The translations under genes and the position numbers were made by a program. DNA of 64,000 nucleotides from Natronorubrum bangense (GTDB lineage Archaea; Halobacteriota; Halobacteria; Halobacteriales; Natrialbaceae), in NCBI RefSeq assembly GCF_004799645.1, contig NZ_CP031305.1, positions 2,232,001 through 2,296,000 on the forward strand. The letters are read 5' to 3'. Under the pieces are notes generated by a model. The model worked only from the letters and a program-made list of their open reading frames with translations, made no database searches and had not been told where the DNA came from. Below are positions 60,746 through 64,000 of this stretch, in pieces (positions within the stretch are counted from its first letter, which is position 1; each line of letters begins with the position of its first letter).

Positions 60746-60767
60746 GGGTGATGCGTCAGCATCACCC
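60746..60767 (+). promoter_or_regulatory. Hairpin GGGTGATGC-GTCA-GCATCACCC before the transposase start
   Basis: Perfect 9-bp arms with a 4-nt loop. It covers the GTG at 60748 and ATG at 60751 but leaves the ATG at 60772 free. In RNA made from outside promoters it could hinder translation of the transposase. Confidence 0.5.
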
Positions 60768-60771
60768 GACT

Positions 60772-61656
60772 ATGTTTCCAATTGAAGTGTTTCGTTCGGA
60801 GGCGAGCGCCGCGAACCTGCTGGAGCAGGTTCGCTGGCGCGAGGGCCTCCAGTGCCCGCGCTGCCAGTCTGAATCGGTGATCAAGTACGGCAGCTATCGA
60901 GAGTATCAGCGGTATCGCTGTAAAAATTGTGGACGCACGTTCAACGACAAGACCGGCACGATCTTCGCGCACGCGAAGATCAGCCTCGAGAAGCTGTTGT
61001 TCGCGTTCTACTCGTTGCTCCGGTTCAACACGAGTATCCGCCAGTTAGACGCTGAACTTGATGTCTCGTATCGGTCGCTTCACCGGCGCGTCGAGCGCTT
61101 CGCCAGAACGCTCGACGCGCCTCGCATCGATCTCGTTGGCCCAGTCGAGATTGACGAGTTCTACGTCTCCGCCGGGAAGAAAGGCCGCGAGCGCGACCAA
61201 CCGTCGCGCTCGCGTGGCCTGTCAAAACGTGGACGAGGAAGCTACGACGGAGATAAGCCACCTGTGTTTGTCCTCGTTGATCGCGGTAGCGATCAGCGAT
61301 ACGTCATCCCGTCGAAATCCGCCGACGAATCAACCGTGCGACTCCTCCTCGATAGCCACGAGGAGGAGTCGCTGACAGTCTATACCGACGGATTTCGTGC
61401 CTACGACCCATTAGAGAAGGACGAAACGTACCAGCGAGAAGCGGTTATTCATGGCGAAGGCGAGTACGTTGATGGAGACGCACACGTGAATACGTGCGAG
61501 AGCCACGCGTCGCTGGCGCGACGGTGGCTCTCGCCCCATCGAGGCATCTCGAAGAACAATCTCACTGCGTATTTCAGACTCTTCGAACTTCGCCGGGAAA
61601 TCCTACGCAAACCCGGGCGAGACGCCCTGAAAGAGATTATTCGAACTGTTCTCTGA
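60772..61656 (+). CDS. IS1595 family transposase
   Basis: A 294-residue transposase with an N-terminal zinc ribbon (CPRCQSESVIKYGSYREYQRYRCKNCG, about residues 20-46) and a ISXO2-like catalytic domain. Likely DDE/N residues lie in PVEIDEFYV (about 125-133), VYTDGFRAYD (about 200-209) and the NTCESHASLARRWLSPHRGISKNNL section (about 236-260). It cuts and joins the element ends by a copy-and-paste or cut-and-paste route. The start is put at ATG 60772, because the earlier ATG at 60751 is buried in a hairpin. The stop lies within the right terminal repeat. Confidence 0.88.
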   Translation: MFPIEVFRSEASAANLLEQVRWREGLQCPRCQSESVIKYGSYREYQRYRCKNCGRTFNDKTGTIFAHAKISLEKLLFAFYSLLRFNTSIRQLDAELDVSYRSLHRRVERFARTLDAPRIDLVGPVEIDEFYVSAGKKGRERDQPSRSRGLSKRGRGSYDGDKPPVFVLVDRGSDQRYVIPSKSADESTVRLLLDSHEEESLTVYTDGFRAYDPLEKDETYQREAVIHGEGEYVDGDAHVNTCESHASLARRWLSPHRGISKNNLTAYFRLFELRREILRKPGRDALKEIIRTVL

Positions 61657-61684
61657 CTCACCAACAATGTCCTTCACAAGAGCG

Positions 61685-61693
61685 TAGATCGAG
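61685..61693. repeat. Target-site duplication TAGATCGAG, right copy
   Basis: Identical to 60676-60684. It ends three bases before the start codon of the HTTM gene. Confidence 0.85.
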
Positions 61694-61696
61694 ATA

Positions 61697-63265
61697 ATGT
61701 CACAAGACACACCCAGTTCCGCCACCCGGGACCGGCTTGCCAGCGGGCTCGACTGGATCGGGCGTGCAACGCGGCGTCGGTTTGCGATCGATCCCCGTGC
61801 GCTGGCGGCGTTTCGAATCTCGCTTGGGGTACTGCTCCTCGTCGACCTGCTGCGACGAGCACGACTGCTCGAGGCGTTCTACACCGACGCCGGCGTGTTG
61901 CCACGGGAGGCACTGTTTGCCGACTACTCGTCGGTCTACTCGCTGCACGCCCTCTCCGGTGAGGCGTGGGTCCAGGGACTCCTGTTTCTGGTCGCCGGTG
62001 GGTTTGCCCTCGCATTGATCTGTGGCTATCACACACGCGTTGCAACGCTCGTCTCGTGGCTCCTGTTGATCTCGCTGCACATCCGCAATCCGATGCTTCT
62101 CAACGCTGGCGACACCCTGTTGCGGATGTTGTTGTTCTGGGGACTGTTCTTGCCACTCGGCGCTCGGTGGTCGATCGACGCCCGGCGACTCGAGTCGACT
62201 CGAGACCGATCACAGTCGACGCTGGCCACCGTTGGGACGATGGCCGTGCTCTTGCAGGTACTGCTGATGTACGTGGTCAACGCCATCCACAAAACCCGGA
62301 GTGAGATGTGGATGGGTGGCGAGGCGGTGCTCCATATCTTCGAAGCCGATCATCTGACGATCCTGCTCGGAAACACACTCGCAGGAAACTCGCTGCTGTT
62401 AGAGGGGTTCACCTACGCGTGGATGGTGCTCATCCTTCTCTCACCGCTGCTGATTCTGCTCACCGGAATCCCTCGAGCCGTGTTCACGACGTGTTTCGTT
62501 GGGATGCACCTCGGAATGCTCGTCACACTGCGGATCGACCTCTTTCCCGTGATCGTTGTGGCGGGTCTGCTGCTGTTCTACCCGCCTGTCGTCTGGGACT
62601 GGGTCACGACACTGGCAACGCGTCTCGGGATCGCTGCACCGCTTCGCCGTGGGCTCGATAGACTCGAGACAGCACTCCCCGGGACAGGGATTGGCGACGT
62701 GCGCTCTGAGAGCGAGGAGACATCCGTGCGTTCGGCAATCCTCTCGCGTGGGCGTGTGCTCTTCGGGACGGTGGTCCCCTGGCTCGTCCTCGTGCTGGTC
62801 GTGCTCTCGGGTGCCGAAGCTGTCGATTACACGGAAGTCCCGGACGCTGGTAACGAGGTGCTGGATACGATCCAGTCCAGCCAGAGCTGGCAGATGTTCG
62901 CACCGAATCCAACCTCGACCGCCCAGTGGCTCGTCGTCCCTGGAGAGTTGGCAGATGGCTCGACGGTCGACGCACTGCACGAATCCGAGGTCGACTGGGA
63001 TCGACCGCCAAACGTCGATGAGACCTACGAAACCTCTCGAGAACGAAAATACATCTCGAACATGCGCTATGCCGGCAACGAGAACCATCGCTCGTACTTC
63101 GCCAACTACCTCTGTGAACGCTGGAACAGCGAACACGAGACTGAACTCGAGAGCGTCACTGTCTACGGCATGTCGGACCGGTCAGGGCCGTACGACGACG
63201 ACCCAGACGTTGCGGAGTTTACGCTGCTCGAGTACGACTGCTCGGGCGAGTTCATCCAGAACTAG
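61697..63265 (+). CDS. HTTM domain membrane protein (gamma-carboxylase-like)
   Basis: A 522-residue membrane protein with the HTTM domain, related to vitamin-K-dependent gamma-carboxylase. Typical parts are RFAIDPRALAAFRISLGVLLLVDLLRR (about residues 28-54), ALICGYHTRVATLVSWLLLISLHIRNPMLLNAGDTLLRMLLFWGLFLPLGARWS (about 109-162) and VVNAIHKTRSEMWMGGEAV (about 193-211). The C-terminal 120 residues are soluble (QSWQMFAPNPTSTAQWLVVPG...), a phrase shared by the family. The activity is unknown. The insertion sequence lies right against its start, so the normal promoter is now 1 kb away. Confidence 0.87.
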   Translation: MSQDTPSSATRDRLASGLDWIGRATRRRFAIDPRALAAFRISLGVLLLVDLLRRARLLEAFYTDAGVLPREALFADYSSVYSLHALSGEAWVQGLLFLVAGGFALALICGYHTRVATLVSWLLLISLHIRNPMLLNAGDTLLRMLLFWGLFLPLGARWSIDARRLESTRDRSQSTLATVGTMAVLLQVLLMYVVNAIHKTRSEMWMGGEAVLHIFEADHLTILLGNTLAGNSLLLEGFTYAWMVLILLSPLLILLTGIPRAVFTTCFVGMHLGMLVTLRIDLFPVIVVAGLLLFYPPVVWDWVTTLATRLGIAAPLRRGLDRLETALPGTGIGDVRSESEETSVRSAILSRGRVLFGTVVPWLVLVLVVLSGAEAVDYTEVPDAGNEVLDTIQSSQSWQMFAPNPTSTAQWLVVPGELADGSTVDALHESEVDWDRPPNVDETYETSRERKYISNMRYAGNENHRSYFANYLCERWNSEHETELESVTVYGMSDRSGPYDDDPDVAEFTLLEYDCSGEFIQN

Positions 63266-63384
63266 GCTGTCGGGTTAACCGTCGAATGTTATCCGTTGTA
63301 ACAACGTTCCTGCCGTCTGCTTCTGGTCCAAGGTAACCGGCTACTCACAGACAGCCGGAATCGATCGTCGGTAAGAGCGCGCCC

Positions 63385-64000
63385 TCAGTCGTCTGCTGCA
63401 GCCGTCTCAGCCTCACCCGTCGCTTCTGCGCGCTCGAGATTCTCGAGATACTCATCAGCGTCCAGTGCGGCCTTCGAGCCCATACCGGCCGCGGTGACCG
63501 CCTGCTGGTAGTGGAAGTCGACGACGTCGCCAGCACCGAAGATGCCGGGGACGTGGGTTTCGGTCTGGCCGCCACCGTCGCCGCCTGTGGTCTCGAGGTA
63601 GCCCTCGTCGTCGGTCACGACGCCGGTGCCCTCGAGGTAGTCGGTGTTGGGGGTGTGGCCGATGGCGAAGAAGACGGCACCGACGTCGAACTCGAATTCC
63701 TCGGTTTCGGGGTCGTCGAGGCGGTCGGTCGGGTGGCCCTTGTCGTTGCGGACGAGAGTGACGTGGTCGATGCCGTCCTCACGGGTGCCGTGGAGTTCGG
63801 TGACCTCCGTGTTTTTCATGATCTCGATCTCGCCGTCCTCGACCTTCTCGTGGACGCGGTCGATCCAGTAGTCCTCCGCGCGGAACTCCTCGCGGCGGTG
63901 GGCGATGTAGACGGTATCGGCGAACTTGGTGAGGAAGGTCGCTTCTTCCATGGCGGCGTCGCCACCGCCGACGACGAGCATGTCTTCGTCGCGGAAAAAG
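63385..64000 (-). CDS. trxB: Thioredoxin reductase (partial, C-terminal part)
   Basis: The 3' part of a FAD/NAD(P)H disulfide reductase that continues beyond the window end. The visible section holds the NADPH-binding MLVVGGGDAAMEEATFL, then YIAHRREEFRAEDYW, GAVFFAIGHTPNTDYLEG and the FAD-contact phrase GIFGAGDVVDFHYQQAVTAAGMGSKAALDADEYLENL. These are thioredoxin reductase marks. The CxxC redox site would lie upstream, outside the window, so activity cannot be judged. The C-terminal tail is a short Ala/Glu-rich stretch. It converges with the HTTM gene. Confidence 0.88.
   Translation of the reverse strand, partial: FFRDEDMLVVGGGDAAMEEATFLTKFADTVYIAHRREEFRAEDYWIDRVHEKVEDGEIEIMKNTEVTELHGTREDGIDHVTLVRNDKGHPTDRLDDPETEEFEFDVGAVFFAIGHTPNTDYLEGTGVVTDDEGYLETTGGDGGGQTETHVPGIFGAGDVVDFHYQQAVTAAGMGSKAALDADEYLENLERAEATGEAETAAADD

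Larger units (their letters stand above)
60685..61684 (+). mobile_element. Complete IS1595-family insertion sequence (ISH4-like group), 1,000 bp
   Basis: Imperfect terminal inverted repeats of 34 nt match at 26 positions: left CGCTCTTCGGAAGCAG... (60685-60718) and right end (61651-61684, read inward as CGCTCTTGTGAAGGAC...). Both contain ATTGTTGGT. The element is flanked by a 9-bp direct repeat, TAGATCGAG, at 60676-60684 and 61685-61693, the target duplication (8 bp expected for the group plus a matching base). The single gene codes for a transposase. The intact ends and exact duplication point to a recent insertion. Confidence 0.9.

Overview
The window is chromosomal DNA of a haloarchaeon (class Halobacteria). 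The evidence is GC-rich DNA, very acidic proteins, many Tat signal peptides with lipobox cysteines, leaderless genes with TATA boxes about 26 nt upstream of the start codon, an archaeal ribosomal protein/RNA polymerase cluster (L21e, Rpb4, DUF655, KsgA, HemK2), archaeal aEF-1beta, TiaS and Drg, haloarchaeal signalling families (bacterio-opsin-activator-like HTH, HalOD1) and a PGF-CTERM surface-layer glycoprotein. Gene style suggests the Natrinema/Haloterrigena/Natronorubrum neighbourhood, but that is inference. The window holds no rRNA, tRNA or CRISPR that I can recognise, and one insertion sequence.

Layout. 0-5 kb: a degenerate CPBP-type membrane protein, DUF302, an AI-2E-type permease, a small membrane protein with the DNA-repair gene nreA, and a zinc-finger micro-protein paired with aEF-1beta. 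5-11 kb: an MFS carrier, an orphan TctC-type binding lipoprotein, then an RNA-processing neighbourhood (PIN-domain RNA-ligase partner, an unrecognised CxxC protein, a Pab1020-type RNA ligase) and an MBL-fold hydrolase. 11-15.2 kb: the conserved L21e-rpoF-DUF655-ksgA-mscS-hemK2 block. 15-21.5 kb: a PQQ-type beta-propeller lipoprotein, a two-gene methionine synthase (all zinc ligands in the second protein), nitroreductase, PfkB kinase and a zinc-ribbon membrane protein.

21.6-34 kb is a sugar uptake and oxidation locus. A TrmB-type regulator is followed by a binding protein, two permeases, an ATPase, a 67-residue membrane protein and a Gfo/Idh oxidoreductase in one tight operon. A TIM-barrel sugar isomerase, a reverse-strand GLUG-repeat surface protein and a second Gfo/Idh oxidoreductase follow. 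A 16-nt motif (TAACTACACCTRTTGT) lies in front of both the transporter operon and the second oxidoreductase, which suggests shared regulation.

34-43.5 kb: an HD phosphohydrolase, an MDR dehydrogenase, an Azf-like SDR, a glutathionyl-hydroquinone-reductase-like protein, a set of small regulators (DUF7344-like, two divergent bat-like HTH genes, HalOD1 plus partner) and an orphan DNA methyltransferase. 43.5-57.5 kb: a TrkA-like protein, glycerate 2-kinase, an NCS2 purine permease, glutaredoxin, an archaeal HTH regulator divergent from tiaS, a second beta-propeller with a membrane partner, Drg GTPase, an NhaC antiporter, a two-domain VOC protein and a Tat lipoprotein.

57.5-64 kb: the S-layer glycoprotein gene with a long, hairpin-forming leader and a terminator, then a complete 1,000-bp IS1595-family element whose 9-bp target duplication ends three bases before the start codon of an HTTM-domain gene, and the C-terminal part of a thioredoxin reductase running off the window end.
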